The notes under the pieces are model-generated. The model was not told the DNA's origin. It searched no databases and saw only the letters and a program-made list of their open reading frames with translations. From assembly GCF_000003815.2 (NCBI RefSeq), contig NC_049981.1, forward strand, positions 17,545,062-17,607,061: DNA of 62,000 nt, read 5' to 3'. Positions 26,736 to 38,869 of this stretch are shown piece after piece. Every line of letters begins with the position of its first letter. The stretch's first letter is position 1. This stretch comes from Branchiostoma floridae (taxonomy: Eukaryota > Chordata > Leptocardii > Amphioxiformes > Branchiostomatidae). Made by a program: the position numbers and the translations under genes.

Positions 26736-27696
26736 CAACATCGCAACTACTATTAGATTATTCTGCTTACTGACAAACAATAGCACCAACAGCCTTCCAC
26801 AATAGCCCCAGCTCTGATAGCAACCACATGTCAACGGAGACACACACTACCTATCGTTTGGATGATATGAAAACGACTTTAGAAGGACATTCCTGCTATG
26901 ACACTTGGGCCAGCCTTCTCCTGCTCGCTGTGAGGAGTACAGGACAGCGAAGGGAAAACTACGCAAGATAACGGTAACTCAACCAACTGGATATATTTTG
27001 GCACCAGCCAGAAGCTTCGGGTATTATCCACTTCCTCTTCCTGGAGACATTGAGCACTGCTCTGTTGAGCAGCAAGTTTGAAAAACGTCATATGAAAATG
27101 AGATGAAAACAAGTTTAACATAGTCCAAAGGAAAAAAACATATAAGTTAAGAAGGGGTTGATGCTTATGAGTATATTAGCTCCTGTTGTTTGAATGAAAG
27201 AGCTAAAGTTGCCTTGCGGGGGCGTTAGACAACGTCTCCAGTTCCAGAAAGTTTGACACGTAACGTTACATGTAGGCCTCCTTTCCTGTTAAAGCCGGAT
27301 TGTAGGAAGGTATAAAAAGGCAGACTCACTCCTTAACCTAATTGGTGGGGAAAACTTTTACAGTGTCAAGGCACTTGGCTATGTTTTGCGACTGATAGAA
27401 ACAGGTGTCAGTCTAACACTATAATATCCTATAAGTACATGGCAGGGAGATCCAGCTTGATCTTTCTTGCCTGATAAAAAGAAAATCCGGTGTATTCTAT
27501 ATCGGATGTTGAAGGGTATCTGTTTATTGTTTGACCATGAGATAACTACTTTTAAGGATTCAAATTTTATCGTCTTGAGTAGTACTGCGTAGCTGGACAG
27601 AGCAAATATGGCAAATAATGAAGACTATTTAATATCTCAATATCATACAGAAGCTTTGAAATCTATAGCTTCTGACATGTGCTATTCCTGCGCTGA

Positions 27697-28050
27697 TATA
27701 TTTGTGCAACCACAGTGAAAAAGACAGACGAGCTTCTAATATCAGCTTTCGAAATTTGATACCTAAGGGTGATTCTCTGCATTACAGTCGTTGATCGTAT
27801 CAGAATCAGAGCTAGACTAGGGATAGAGCACTCCATTGTCGATGCCATCCGGTTAAGAAGACTAAAATTGTTTGGGAATGTAATGAGGAAGCTACCGAAT
27901 ATCCTTGTCCAAAAAGTCTAAAACCAACACCACGGAGATAACTGCTAAGCGTTGGAAGGACCACATATCAAAAGACACTGGACTACGTCTTGGGACAGTG
28001 CCCGTCAGTGGAAGCCAGAGCACAGGATGGTATGACATGGAGGAACTTAA
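27697..28050 (+). pseudogene. Decayed non-LTR retrotransposon, C-terminal end of reverse transcriptase
   Basis: One frame reads TTVKKTDELLISAFEI, a TGA where the family usually has Trp, then YLRVILCITVVDRIRI, and RLRRLKLFGNVMRKLP before TAA at 27919-27921. Farther on, in shifted frames, KRWKDHISKDTG and ARAQDGMTWRNL appear. These match the recurrent AFEMW-YRR / RRRLRWFGHVMR / RPRKRW.D / AQDR.WR ladder after the reverse-transcriptase domain of non-LTR elements. At least one internal stop and two frameshifts show it is dead. No host gene is implied. Confidence 0.8.
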
Positions 28051-28183
28051 CGGAGGGAAGTAAGGGGCCAGTCCTTGGTCTGAGCACTTTGGCAGGTAGG
28101 TATAACTTCAATATGTTGCTATTGCAACAAACAGGTTAGAAGCTGCAAAGATTAAGTCTAACCTGCAATAATAAGTTAAAGGA

Positions 28184-28212
28184 ACCATGGAAGGAACCAT
28201 GGAAGGAACCAT
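28184..28212. repeat. 12-bp tandem repeat, 2.5 copies
   Basis: AAGGAACCATGG is repeated in tandem. Confidence 0.9.
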
Positions 28213-28324
28213 AACTGTTGCTTTCTTTATCCATTATGCTTTTGGACAGATAAGGATGATGTGGCACGTCACTCAAGTTTATCACTTATTTTAGCAGTGC
28301 CACATGTACAAAGAACAGTAATTT

Positions 28325-28585
28325 GTACGGTGAAGGAAGTTACAACCTTAGGGACAGTGGGTTGTTTTCCAATATGGAAGCCAGAAACAAACAGGCCTTT
28401 TAGCTACCAAAGTCAGCTACCAATTTTTACATCTTGGTGGACTGAGGAAAGACGTGTTTCGTGCCTTCTCCAAGAGTACAACATCGGTGGCATGCCAGGG
28501 GACCTCTGGGTCGAACACCAACCGAACACCAACCTGAAACCGTTACGCCTAACCGTTACACCAACACGATGGCACATGTTGTTCA
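28325..28585 (-). mobile_element. tRNA-derived SINE, family F/B related
   Basis: The minus-strand head GTTGGTGTAACGGTTAGGCG and the B-box region near 28510 are followed by a body whose plus-strand end, CGGTGAAGGAAGTTACAACC, resembles the family F tail. Confidence 0.6.
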
Positions 28586-28753
28586 TGTTGCTAGTTAGTT
28601 TTGCGTGGCCAGTTAGCTAGATAGTTACGTATACTGCTAACTGGTAGATACTTACACGGCAATCTTCCACAGGCAGCGTCGTACTCTAAAGGTCCTGGGC
28701 TGGGGAACGGGGGGTAGTGGAAACAGTACATGCTCTCGTCAGATCCAAGACGA

Positions 28754-28843
28754 CACTCCCGCGAGACTTTGTTGGCGAGACCTGACTCTCGCGCGATTTT
28801 GTGGTAATGCTAGACTCTCGCGAGACTTGTTGGCGAGACCTGA
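28754..28843. repeat. Degenerate ~30-bp tandem repeat with TCTCGCGAGA
   Basis: About three units of (ACTCTCGCGAGACTTTGTTG)GCGAGACCTG. The last unit contains a perfect TCTCGCGAGA palindrome at 28816-28825, known in vertebrates as a core-promoter element. Confidence 0.75.
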
Positions 28844-29029
28844 CAGCCGCAAGCACTTATCTAGTCCACGTCACTGCAGAAAAAAATTGAAGTAAGATAA
28901 ACAAGTTAATGTATTAAGTCAAACTATGCAGTATTGAATTCATGTATAAGGTATGTTCGTCTAACAGTCTAAAAAAACTCCAAAGTCCTGCAGCAAGACT
29001 TATCCTCGGGATATCATATCGGGGATTCC

Positions 29030-29250
29030 ACATCAACAATGGTTGTGGCCCAGAGCCTAGATGTCTTGGGTTTGAATCTCCTGACATGTCCCGATAACGT
29101 TATGTATTTGGGAATGGTAATTTGCACGACTTAACTCACTGACCTCGGGTTAAAATGAGTATGTAGCTTCGGTTAGAGTCGTCCCTCGGGTAGGACGTTA
29201 AACGAATGTACCATATTTGAGGAGAGATATACCTCAAGCACAAAAAACGG
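29030..29250 (+). mobile_element. tRNA-derived SINE, family B
   Basis: B box GGGTTTGAATCTCC at 29069, followed by body TAATTTGCACGACTTAACTC, GCTTCGGTTAGAGTCGTCCC and GGAGAGATATACCTCAAGCA. Confidence 0.7.
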
Positions 29251-29794
29251 AATGATGACTGCTTCTCTTATAAAATGCTTTCAAAGCAAACCATTAGGAA
29301 CTATCTACTAGATCATAAACCTTTCTTGAATCCACAACATGTAACACAAACACACACTAGCCCTAACACATTTCAGCTTTAGCCCCACAGGTACGCAAAA
29401 GTCAAACTTGAATGTGTGGAAACATAGGTTTACATGCATGAGGCTCCCAACCATGACTCGACTACAACAAGTAATAGAAAATCGGAAACAAAATTTAGAT
29501 TAGATAGAAAATACATACGTAGATGCTAAATGTTTCTTAAAGACATGAGAAGCAAGTAACAAATTATTCCAAATTATTCTCTCATTCCAAGAGAATCCAT
29601 GTAAATCAAGTTGAACATCCGCAGAAATAATTCAGGTGATATATAGCTAATGGATTAAAGATGTAGGATATTTGTTCGCAAGCGTCCTTTCCTTACAATG
29701 TTCTGCTGCAGTGCCGTACTCACTTTTTTGTTGCTACTGGATACTCGGAAAGTCACCTAAAGCACCCATGTTTCACTAAACAGTACGAAAGTTG

Positions 29795-30060
29795 CATATC
29801 TGGACAGATTTATTTGATTCACTCAAACTGGGATGGCCCCCTACTTTCTTTGCTAAGTGTGGTGGGTTCTTTAACGTACTCCAGGTGTAGCTTCGATAAA
29901 AAAAACTGTGCCTCCTTTTAACATCCTTTCCTTGGGACTTCAATACCCGAAGCCAGTCACTCATTTACACCTGATTCGTGTTGTAAATGAGTAAAATAGG
30001 TGACTTGGTGTAAAGTGCCTTTCCCAAGGACACAACATCTGGACCTATCAGGGTACGTGC
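29795..30060 (-). mobile_element. tRNA-derived SINE, family B
   Basis: Plus-strand signatures GCATATCTGGACAGATTTAT, CCCCTACTTTCTTTGCTAAG and CTTTCCCAAGGACACAACAT. The head end at about 30060 is truncated. Confidence 0.75.
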
Positions 30061-31189
30061 GGTGTCCATAAAAACTATGGTATAGCGCAGCTCTTCAAAA
30101 CTGTACTTATCAAACAAAGACCTTAATTTTTCATCATATCGCTGACTCGGTTGCTGATAACGTTTACAGTTTTTTTTTTTCTCAACAGTTATTCGATCGT
30201 GAGTTTATTCCTTCACGGTTTAGCAAGTATCAGACGTTTTGGTATCATTCGAATAAAGCATTTCAGGCGTTCTTCTTGCAGAATTCTTTTTCAAAGTTTG
30301 AGAATCACACAATACGTACATTTTGATACAGATATATGTAGTTTACAGTCATAAATGTAGAAACCGTTTCAAGTTAACAAGCAAAATATAGTACACGTAT
30401 CCAGCACCTTGTGAACAAAGTACCAGGGTTGATGTGATGAATTTCAAATGTGCACCTTTTTTCTGGGTTACGTCCAGATCGCAGAACTTATTGACCACCC
30501 CAAGTAAGATTTTATTATCTTCATCGGAACACAATATATGACATCCGTGTGCCAATGTTGCCAATTCCTTTTTTGCAAGCTAATTATTATATCTAATAGC
30601 ATTTAGAAAAATATACAGACAGTACAAGACAATTATGTTCTATTCTATTGACTATTCTAATAACAACTGCTACGGAATAAATTTTTTTTGCAATTTGATT
30701 TTTCCAGGAACCAATTAGATATTTGTCATGAAAACATATGCTTTTGTCTATTCATAAAAACGAAGATGATATTATGATTTCATTTTTATTACAGATAATG
30801 AATATTTGACCCTTGCTTTCCTTGCCTTTTATGCATATAAAACAATGTAATAAGTGAGCAGACAATCAAACAACAAGGTAGTTCCGTGGACGTAAAACAT
30901 TATCCACCGGAGATCTTGTTGCAAAGAAGTCGATAATACACCGACATGATTTATGTCCGTTTATCCATAACCACAGGCAGAATAAGTCAGTTTCAACATC
31001 GCCAAAATTAACTGCAAAGCTATGGAAACATGAACGCATTGTTTTTAACGTTGGCAAGGTTAGATTGTTATTCTTCCATATGGGTAATTGAAAGATAATC
31101 ATATTTATTTTTCGTGTATTTTTTTATCAATACCACGAATGGACATGTTTGATTTGGTTTCCATCAAAAGCTGCACTAGTCATAGCGTG

Positions 31190-31470
31190 TCCTCGTTGCA
31201 CACGCACACGAAATAGATCGGTCGTGAAAAATGATAGTGCCTTCCCCCTTTGAGCGGTTAATAATTCCGCTTTTAATTGTGTCCCTCGTAGCTGGTCCTT
31301 GTCGAACTCGTGTCAGTGGCTAATCAACTGGGACTTACGGGTCCTGCCCTGCCTCCGGGCAGCATCGACAATATTGCCGGGGTGAAAACCGCAGACGCGC
31401 GCTGGGAAAACCCGCACAACTTGGAACAACTAAAAATTTAGATCCCACGGAAGAATCACCACACGTCACA
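31190..31470. promoter_or_regulatory. Candidate regulatory island
   Basis: GC-richer, non-repetitive block with GCGGTTAATAATTCCGC, CTTTTAATTGTG and GGCTAATCAACTG in a gene-free stretch upstream of Drgx. Confidence 0.3.
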
Positions 31471-31769
31471 AGGTAACGGTTAAAGGGATGATGTAGAGGA
31501 TAAATATTAGCAATAATTTAGGCCTGACCAGAAAGTATTGGGACAATCTGAAACATCTAGATGCTCACAAAATGAGTAAAGAACAGTTAGATGTACGACT
31601 TTACGTAAATCCCCACAGTTGCTTTATCTACCACGTTGATCTCTGTAGCTTCAGCCCATGAAAGAAAGAATAACACAGAGAAAAGAGACAATAATATGCT
31701 GATCAGAAGGACTCACCTTTTTGTAGCAGTCCTACTTTACTGTATTTGGTGACCGACTAGATTTTTGTA

Positions 31770-32760
31770 AAGCAGGCGGGAAGACCTTAGAGTGCCGCGG
31801 GCGATGTGCGGCGGTAGCCCTCACTCTGACCGCGGATAAAGGCTCTGCCTAAGCTCCCTCGCTCCGTCCCTGCCCCACTATTGGTTCCCGCTCCAATCCA
31901 AACCAATGACTGCACCAATAATTTCATCACCCAAATTTTATTTGTCACTTGTGGCACCGGCCTATCGAAACGGCATTATTTGGGCGGCCTTAAAATAGAT
32001 ATATTGGACGATCAGCAAAGTTTGTAATCAAATATTTACAAGAAAGCCCAGTGGCGCAGCGGCCCGCTCCATACTCCAAGATAATTTCAAGCCACAGTGG
32101 CGAGATGGGGGGGGGGGTCCAACGCCCTCTCTACCACATAATTCGGCAATGGACGGTGTGAGAGTCTATCGCAGGCAACATTACAAGGCTGATTACCTGC
32201 ACGTGTAGGGTCCTCTCCGGGTCAGCGTGCCGAGACGGGTGGGCTGTTGTTACGGGCCGATGTGGCGATCAATCCCGCCGACCGTTCGATCGGCATACGG
32301 TGAGGACGTACCTCACGTACCTTCACCCACAGAGCTCCCCCTTGACTCCGTCTCGCCCCCTTCAGACCCTGTTCGACAGTTCCCCAGTCTGTTCTAATGA
32401 TGAATGGTGCGAGAAGACCGACCTTGTTCCCAGATTAGAACCGTCCCGTAGACTGCCCGCACAGATACCGCCTGGTAGCCGTACAAATGAAAGCGGCTCG
32501 TGTAAAGCGATCCGCTGTCAATATCGCTTACGTTCGGTAGAACAGTCACGGGGGCAACCAGCCCACATAATACCTGCCGCGGATTAATTGTTTAATGAGC
32601 CTCAAACACAATTACAGACACCTTGTAATTATGTCATGATATTATAAATATTGCAATATCATGAGCTCCTTATTTAGAAGCATAATGGGCTGGCAACGCC
32701 GCTAAGCCATTACGCCCAAGGCGAGGCAAGGTCGTTACTGGGAAACTCAATTTGTAATGA
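31770..32760. promoter_or_regulatory. Candidate regulatory island
   Basis: Non-repetitive and moderately GC-rich, with CTTGTAATTATG, TTGTTTAATGAG and an AT-rich inverted repeat TCATGATATT / AATATCATGA (32634-32663). A G11 run lies at 32108. No supported exon. Confidence 0.3.
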
Positions 32761-33262
32761 AAACTGAAAAGTCATAATCGTATTAAGTTTCATCGAACAT
32801 TTCGTATAAGTAATGACTTTTGCGAGCCGGAGGTATTAATCTTGTTTCCAGCCAGGTTACTTTGTACGGGGTTGAGTCGGCAGCGTGAAGAGGGAAGAAT
32901 GGCTTACAATGCAGTAATCGTGTCGACAGTCCGCGTGAAGACAAGCGCCGGCTTACACTGTCGTATTTCATCTCTCCCCACACGGGAGAAGCTTTCTCCA
33001 CGGCAGCGACCAGAGCGCTTGTAACGAAGCGGAAACATGGCGAATTCATCACCACTAATCATTGTCGGGGACGGGAGAGTAATAATACACGGGGCGTCTC
33101 TATTTGTTTTGATGATACATTATAGTCTACCGGTGCCCGCCGCAAAACGCCGTGGGAGCTCCAGAACACAGACGAGTGTACATCTCCTCATAGACCTGTG
33201 CTTCTGGGACTCGCTCGCAGTGTTGGACCACACTCAGCTACTGTAGCTGCTGAGCTACATAT

Positions 33263-33530
33263 TTACCTTAGCCAAGAAGGTTCTGTTTTTAGCGTTCGTT
33301 TCTGTATGTCTGCGAACACGATAATAGAATGCATGAATGGAATATGTTGATATTTGATGTATTAAGTAGGTCTTGATGAGACGTCAAAACCATTAGATTT
33401 TGTACTTAAAAAAGCAGTTACTCAAGCGGTCAGATTACATTTTATTGGCTGGTGGCTTTCTATGGTACTACAGCAGAACGTCCCGTTTTAATATCTCGTG
33501 TTCTGGTCGAGCTACGGTCATGTGTTTTGG
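33263..33530. repeat. Interspersed repeat family G, copy 1
   Basis: It shares TTTACCTTAGCCAAGAAGGT, AGGTCTTGATGAGAC, ACCATTAGATTTTG, TATGGTACTACAGCAGA and GTCGAGCTACGGTCATGTGT with 57062-57285 (and weakly with 40870-41010). Function and class unknown. Confidence 0.7.
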
Positions 33531-33832
33531 CTGCAACATTTGTGATTTGGAAATAGGAGATAAAGATCATTTGTATTTGATGTGACGGTATGAGGTCGTG
33601 GAACTCTAGTCTAACATATATAATCATAGATGGAAACAAGGAAGTGTGACGGCAAAAATAAAGTAGGTCAGGCATTGTGGAATGACAATCCAATCGGACT
33701 AATTGATGTACGGCACTGCATCATCCATTGCCAGCAATCAAGTTGCTTTGAAAAGTGCTTACGGTTCTTTATTCTATCTTCGATCCTTTGTGTTTTGAGT
33801 TTGTGTCAGTCGTTTCACTGTATTCTGCGTGT

Positions 33833-34025
33833 ATTTGTGTGTGTGTGTTTGTGTGTATGTATGTATGTATGTGTGTGTGTGTCTGTTTGAGTGTGCTAGT
33901 TTGTATGTATGTGCGTGTGTGTGCGCGCGCATGTTTGTGTGTGCGTGTTTGTGTGTATGTTTATGCAATAAACTATGTATGCATGTGTGTGATTTGTGTG
34001 TGTTAACGCGTGTGTGCGCAAACAC
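33833..34025. repeat. TG-rich microsatellite, (TG)n/(TATG)n
   Basis: Alternating TGTG, TATG and TGCG units. Both strands stay open by chance and give Val/Cys- or Thr/His-rich frames, which are not genes. Confidence 0.95.
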
Positions 34026-34845
34026 GCACACTGTCGAAAACGTAACCTTGTTGGCGAAGGTAATCAAAAGGAAGCGTATAGCTTATCGGATAGGAGAGAG
34101 GGGGCACCAAAGCAAAGCTTAAGATTCTAAGTTGCGAGTGGCTTCCCCGTTTGAAGAAAAATGGCCCTCCCGTCCGCTCACCCGTCCCGTATGTGTGGAA
34201 TGAGAGGGGCCCTTCTGCAGTGGGAACCACCTCACGCCGAAGATGCAATAGAAAGAAGATAATCCACTTAAGGTTCATTTCAACCCGAATGTACCGGCGC
34301 AGAAGTGTTTCTGCAGACACCTGGGTACCGTGGGCCCGTGCGGATACATCAAGCAACCCGCACTGCTGGGGAACCATTATGGAGTCTCATTAGATGCTCA
34401 AGAACAACTTGTCAATATCATACCTTTGAACAGCATCAAATTGTACATTTTTTCGAATATCTAAATGCAACGGATATGCTCATATTTACGATGAGTGCAA
34501 AGAAACTGTGTATAAGAAAAATTATCTGTTAGCACATCCAACCATGTACAAAGAAGTTGACTCTACCTGGTTAGCTTATACCTTTCTTTACACACGTTAC
34601 AGTATGTATATACGTGTTCGTTATATATTCAATGCCAACTTGTCCATGTCTGATAATGCCGGTGAAACATACAGTTTATATATACATGTGCACATGAATG
34701 CACAGTGCACAGTGGCTCAACTAGTACCAAATTTATTCCAGATCTGAACTCAGTGACATGCGTGATAAAGCTCCTCGCGTGCTCTAACTACTGCTTTAAT
34801 GGGGATGTTTACTATCATTGTAAACATTTCTTATTATTATTGTTG

Positions 34846-34995
34846 TTCACCTTGAAGTGCCTAGTGGCACATCAGTCATCAAGTGTTCTTGCTGCTTCGG
34901 TAGCAGGGTATAATCTTACAGGAAGAGGTTGCTATCCCTTCTCCGTTGACGTTCTTGAGAGACACCTCCTCAAACACGTGGACCACATACTGCAG
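34846..34995 (-). mobile_element. Family A SINE fragment (tail half)
   Basis: Plus-strand TTCACCTTGAAGTGCCTAGT, GGTAGCAGGGTATAATCTTA and GAGACACCTCCTCAAACACG match the tail of the minus-oriented copies at 38268 and 53808. Confidence 0.65.
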
Positions 34996-35349
34996 CTCCA
35001 ATTGAGACACCCAGTTCTTCATAACTTTTGTGATGTCCATCTGCGGATACAGCATGCAGAATGTAATACTAGTGGCCTTGTTGAACTCTGTGAGCCTTCA
35101 GTGCATTGATCTAGTGCGCTGCAACACTGAAGTAGTGAAAAAAAGTGATCTCAAATGACTTTATCTTACTGAAGAGCTATTTTCACTCTAGACTTGACAG
35201 AGAAGACAGACGCTGTGCAGTACATGGAGGTTCATTGGACAGGGGAAATCCCCCTACCTCTTTTCGACTAGCACAATCAACAGTGCCAGTGGATCATGGC
35301 TTAACGTTCCGTTCTGAGGACTGCAACCCTTTCCAGTAGCATGCATGTT

Positions 35350-35435
35350 TGGTGAGCGACAATAGCCGGGATTCGAACTCAAAGCTTTTTGATCTAGAGG
35401 CAGGACCGTTTACCACTGGACTACACACGCTACGG
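35350..35435 (-). mobile_element. tRNA-like SINE head fragment
   Basis: The reverse complement reads TAGTCCAGTGGTAAACGGTC (A box) and GAGTTCGAATCCCGGCT (B box). The ends do not pair as an acceptor stem. Confidence 0.5.
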
Positions 35436-35439
35436 GTGA

Positions 35440-35960
35440 GAGCCGGCCAGCGAGCGAGCCGGTGTGCGCGGTGAGAGAGAATCCCGATAACACAGTGTAG
35501 GAATCCGAGCCCATCGCGCGTTCCGTATCGCTAATGTAATACGCCATCCATCATAATTGATGAGAGCGAATGAGATTATTCAATTATCCCGTGTTATAAT
35601 ATAAACCCTCTCAGCATAACCGAATTAGGATTATCAAAATCGCCGCACCTGTGACCCCGCATTATGTTGCAGGATGTATCACGCCATGCGGCATTACGGT
35701 CGTGATTGGAGCACCAAATCGGGGATAATGGGGGAGGGGGCCGCCAAATCGGCTCGTAAAAGCCAATCCCTGGCACATTCCGCTGCAGCAAATTAAATCG
35801 GTGGTAAAACTACAACAAAGAGCCTAGCCACAATTATTGGACTCGCCGAAACCATACGATTTTTTCTGCTGTCGGATTTGACACGCCGAACCACGCATCT
35901 TTATAAAGAACACATTACCGTTAAGATGGCAGTGTGTTTGCATTAAAGAACAGTATGGGG
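35440..35960. promoter_or_regulatory. Candidate regulatory island
   Basis: Dense non-repetitive block with GCTAATGTAATACGCC, CATAATTGATGAG, GAGATTATTCAATTATC and GAATTAGGATTATC, i.e. many homeodomain-type sites. Among the best non-coding candidates in the window. Confidence 0.4.
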
Positions 35961-36059
35961 TAACGGCTCAGTGTTCAGTCGTCTTTTTACAGTGACGTAC
36001 ATATCAAATTGTTATCACAACATTAAGTTTTGAGAGCAACAAAACAAAATCATCGCTGG

Positions 36060-36440
36060 TTGCTGTTTTCCGTAGCGCCATGTATCCCGGAACAGGCTCA
36101 GCCTCCATCGATTTCTCTCAGGCTGTCAAGTGGCATATAATCAATGGAGCGGGAATGCCCTTGTCAATTTTACCCAGCCGGATTATTATTGACATAAAGC
36201 CAATATGGAAAAGCGCTTTCTTAATTTTCCGGCATGTTCCGCCATGTTGCCTCCCCGTGCGCCTACATGCCGATCATCTATTAAAGTCCGCGCCAATTCA
36301 GAAGCGCTGCACTCGCTGGAGACTGCTGGATCTGCGCTTGTCACCCCGAGACTATCGTAAGGCCATGTTCCGACACACGGCGAGCGCGCTGCATGCGACC
36401 TCGCTACGATCTACCTTGGACTGTTGTAACCATTGACTTG
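36060..36440. promoter_or_regulatory. Candidate regulatory island
   Basis: Non-repetitive block with CATATAATCAATGG, GGATTATTATTGAC and GATCATCTATTAAAG. A 118-codon plus-strand open frame crosses it but shows no family resemblance and no convincing splice context. Confidence 0.3.
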
Positions 36441-37079
36441 GAGAATTCGAATATCATGCAAAATGAGAACGTATGACTGAATATAAAACAACTCCCTTTT
36501 ATCTGTGCTATCGGTTAAATTGTCTGTTGAATTTTAGGTCGCAGTTTGGTTGTAGCATCGTCTCCACCCTGATGGGGCTTAGTACTGAATCAACATTGTC
36601 AATAACACATGTACAGGTCTGCTAGGGAAAGTAGTGACCATTTTTCCTGTGAGCTGATTATATCAAGACATCATTATTGTTTACTACAATGTTGTGTCGG
36701 TTATCTTCCTTTGTTTGTTGTTGGTGTTGTTGTTGTTTTTTCAAAATATCGTGACTTTCTTAAATTCATGATCATTCCATTTAGGTGTTTTGAAGAGCTG
36801 GTCAGCAGAATTGAAAGCCGAAATACCAATTTCTAAACAATCCATCTAATTCTTTTCATTTTCAAATACGATGTTTACCAGCTTTGTTCAATTGAATACG
36901 AAACCACCCTCTGAATCTAACGTGCTTTCAATCTTTTTTTCTGGCCTGACGCCAGAATCACACCAAATCCTGGCTTTTATGTGCCAGTTCGAAATGTACG
37001 GCTCCAATTTCTGCAAATTGGAAACACTAAACCGTTGTAAAGAAGCAGGAACAATAGGAAGCCGGCTGTGATCCCAGAG

Positions 37080-37230
37080 ACTATCCACGCGCCAGCGGGA
37101 CCTTTGTACAGTTATTTGAGCCACACGCCATGACCACTTAATTACGCCGGGCCTTCTATTAAGCGTGCTTACGGACCGCGTGCCTCTCGTAATTGGCTAT
37201 TAAAGGGCGGTATAATTCTACACGGGAATT
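37080..37230. promoter_or_regulatory. Candidate regulatory island, short
   Basis: CACTTAATTACGCCGGG, CTATTAAGCGTGCTT and CGTAATTGGCTATTAAAGGG occur within 100 bp in non-repetitive sequence. Confidence 0.3.
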
Positions 37231-38267
37231 TTTCTTAAGACGGGTGCTGAGAAACCAAAAGACGTGAAGGATTGGCTTGCAGTTTTATAGATATGTGACA
37301 AGAATGACGAGTTTCAAAACGATTGTGTTAAAATCTATTACGGATTCAACTGGGAAAGACAGGACTTTGGGCGCGCTTAATATAAAGGAGCATTTGCGTC
37401 ATACAATTGCAGTGTTACGTTCTTTAATATACGGAAATTCACCCATACCACAAGCTCGGGGTTCGAGACCCATCTACTATTAATGTTTTGTACAGCGATA
37501 CACACGCTACTGATAGCGTATCTACCATGCATTTCTGTAACCACCAGAAGTCTGTGCGCAGAAGTCTTCAATGAAGCTTGGCTTCACAACAGGCGAGAAA
37601 CTAGCAGGGCGGTACAAAGTGACGAATAGTGGACGCGACAGGACGCTTCGATCTCCTCCCAGCTGATTTATTGCTCAGTCCAGAACCCAGCGACCATGGC
37701 AACTGGTCAATGAGATGACGAATCGGTAACTTTGTTAAGCTGCACGGTTGATTGGCTATCGGAGACGCCTGGGCAGATATCACAGTGAGCAAAGGTACAT
37801 GGACAAGTGGGGAGGGCGGCTTCCAAATGGGTTCTGATCATATCCAATATTGTCTAGGACATTGCACAAAAGATGTCTTTAATTTTACCGTATAGCCTAC
37901 GTAAAGCTCGTTTTTAAAACTAGATTAAAGAAACAGCACATTTATGCATACTTTTAACTTAAGAGTTTTAAGTATTTGTCAAGACCGAGTTTCACGCAGA
38001 TCATTGTGTCACTTTTGTGGGTGTTTCTTTTTGTAGATTTCCATATGAAGTGCGAAAGCAATACCTAATGCAATTCTAAGTCATTCAAAAGATCGTTACT
38101 ATGGGACTCTGTTGCCACGTGGACTGATTTGGTTTGATCCAATAGGCAATAATTTGACGAAACTTTCCCTGTTGCAGAATGTTTTTGGCAACTATTTTCT
38201 ATCAGTGACCAGAATAATACAAAAGAAGCTATACTTTTCATGTTAAAGCTGGAGTGCCTTGTAGCAG

Positions 38268-38525
38268 ATACTAGGTGCCTTGCTGTTTCCTTGTTGTTTC
38301 TGTAGCAAGGTACAGTTTTGCAGGGTTTGCTTGCTACCCCTTTCAATTTAACATGGTTTAGACACATCCTCGACCAGAGGACACCCATTTACGTCCCTTC
38401 CCTTGCGCAGCCCAAACCGAGAGGCCCTCACCAGGATTGAAACGGGTCTCCTAACTAGTTGCGAACTAATTGGAACAAGGAACTAAACTTTGAAGCTGCT
38501 ACCAGTTGGGCTACAAGGACATCCC
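38268..38525 (-). mobile_element. tRNA-derived SINE, family A, near full length
   Basis: The minus-strand head GTAGCCCAACTGGTAGCAGC, a degenerate B box near 38440, the body GGGTTTGGGCTGCGCAAGGG, and a tail with GCAAGGAAACAGCAAGGC. Confidence 0.85.
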
Positions 38526-38603
38526 AAGTGACGGTCAAGGACTCATGTAATTTTCACAGCTCAAACCTGTTCACCTAACCCTGCTTCTCCCGGGTTACAC
38601 CAG

Positions 38604-38775
38604 CAGAGTCCCTCGCCTGTCCTCCCGGGCTCCCGTGTGGGTGTGGCGTCACTATTGGCTGCTGACGACGCTGCATGGGGGGTCACGGTCGATGGAGCGC
38701 GACAGCCGCGCGGTGTGGGAGCTTCATCTGTCCATGGTGCTGAACGTACAGCTGCCCGGCATTGGGTCAGTAGGT
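38604..38775 (+). CDS. Possible orphan exon, unrecognised
   Basis: A GC-rich block between two SINEs has an acceptor-like CGGGTTACACCAG, an open frame with coding-like codon use (many CTG, GTG and CGC) and a possible donor GTGAAG at 38776. The frame reads VPRLSSRAPVWVWRHYWLLT, then TLHGGSRSMERDSRAVWELH and LSMVLNVQLPG. I do not recognise the protein. Other frames are also open because of GC content, and no partner exons were found, so this may be chance. Confidence 0.25.
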
Positions 38776-38869
38776 GAAGGGAAATCAGTCATGGAGATGA
38801 AGTATTGTGCTTCTTCAAGTAAATAGTGGTAGTACGGATTTACTGCGGCTCGCGTATTTGACAAAGCAG

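Noticed and set aside
28184-28212. CRISPR-like short repeats
   Set aside because: Only 2.5 directly adjacent 12-bp units, with no spacers.
30866-30910. Minus-strand ATG TTT TAC GTC CAC resembling the vertebrate Drgx start MFYFH
   Set aside because: No donor in the right phase follows, and the resemblance stops after five residues.
33755-34122. Overlapping open frames on both strands rich in Val/Cys or Thr/His
   Set aside because: They translate a TG microsatellite; no start context, splice sites or family resemblance.
35350-35435. tRNA gene on the minus strand
   Set aside because: A and B boxes are present but the ends do not pair as an acceptor stem; the same head occurs in SINEs.
36080-36436. 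118-codon plus-strand frame
   Set aside because: Overlaps a motif-rich non-coding island; codon use and residues show no protein-family signal.
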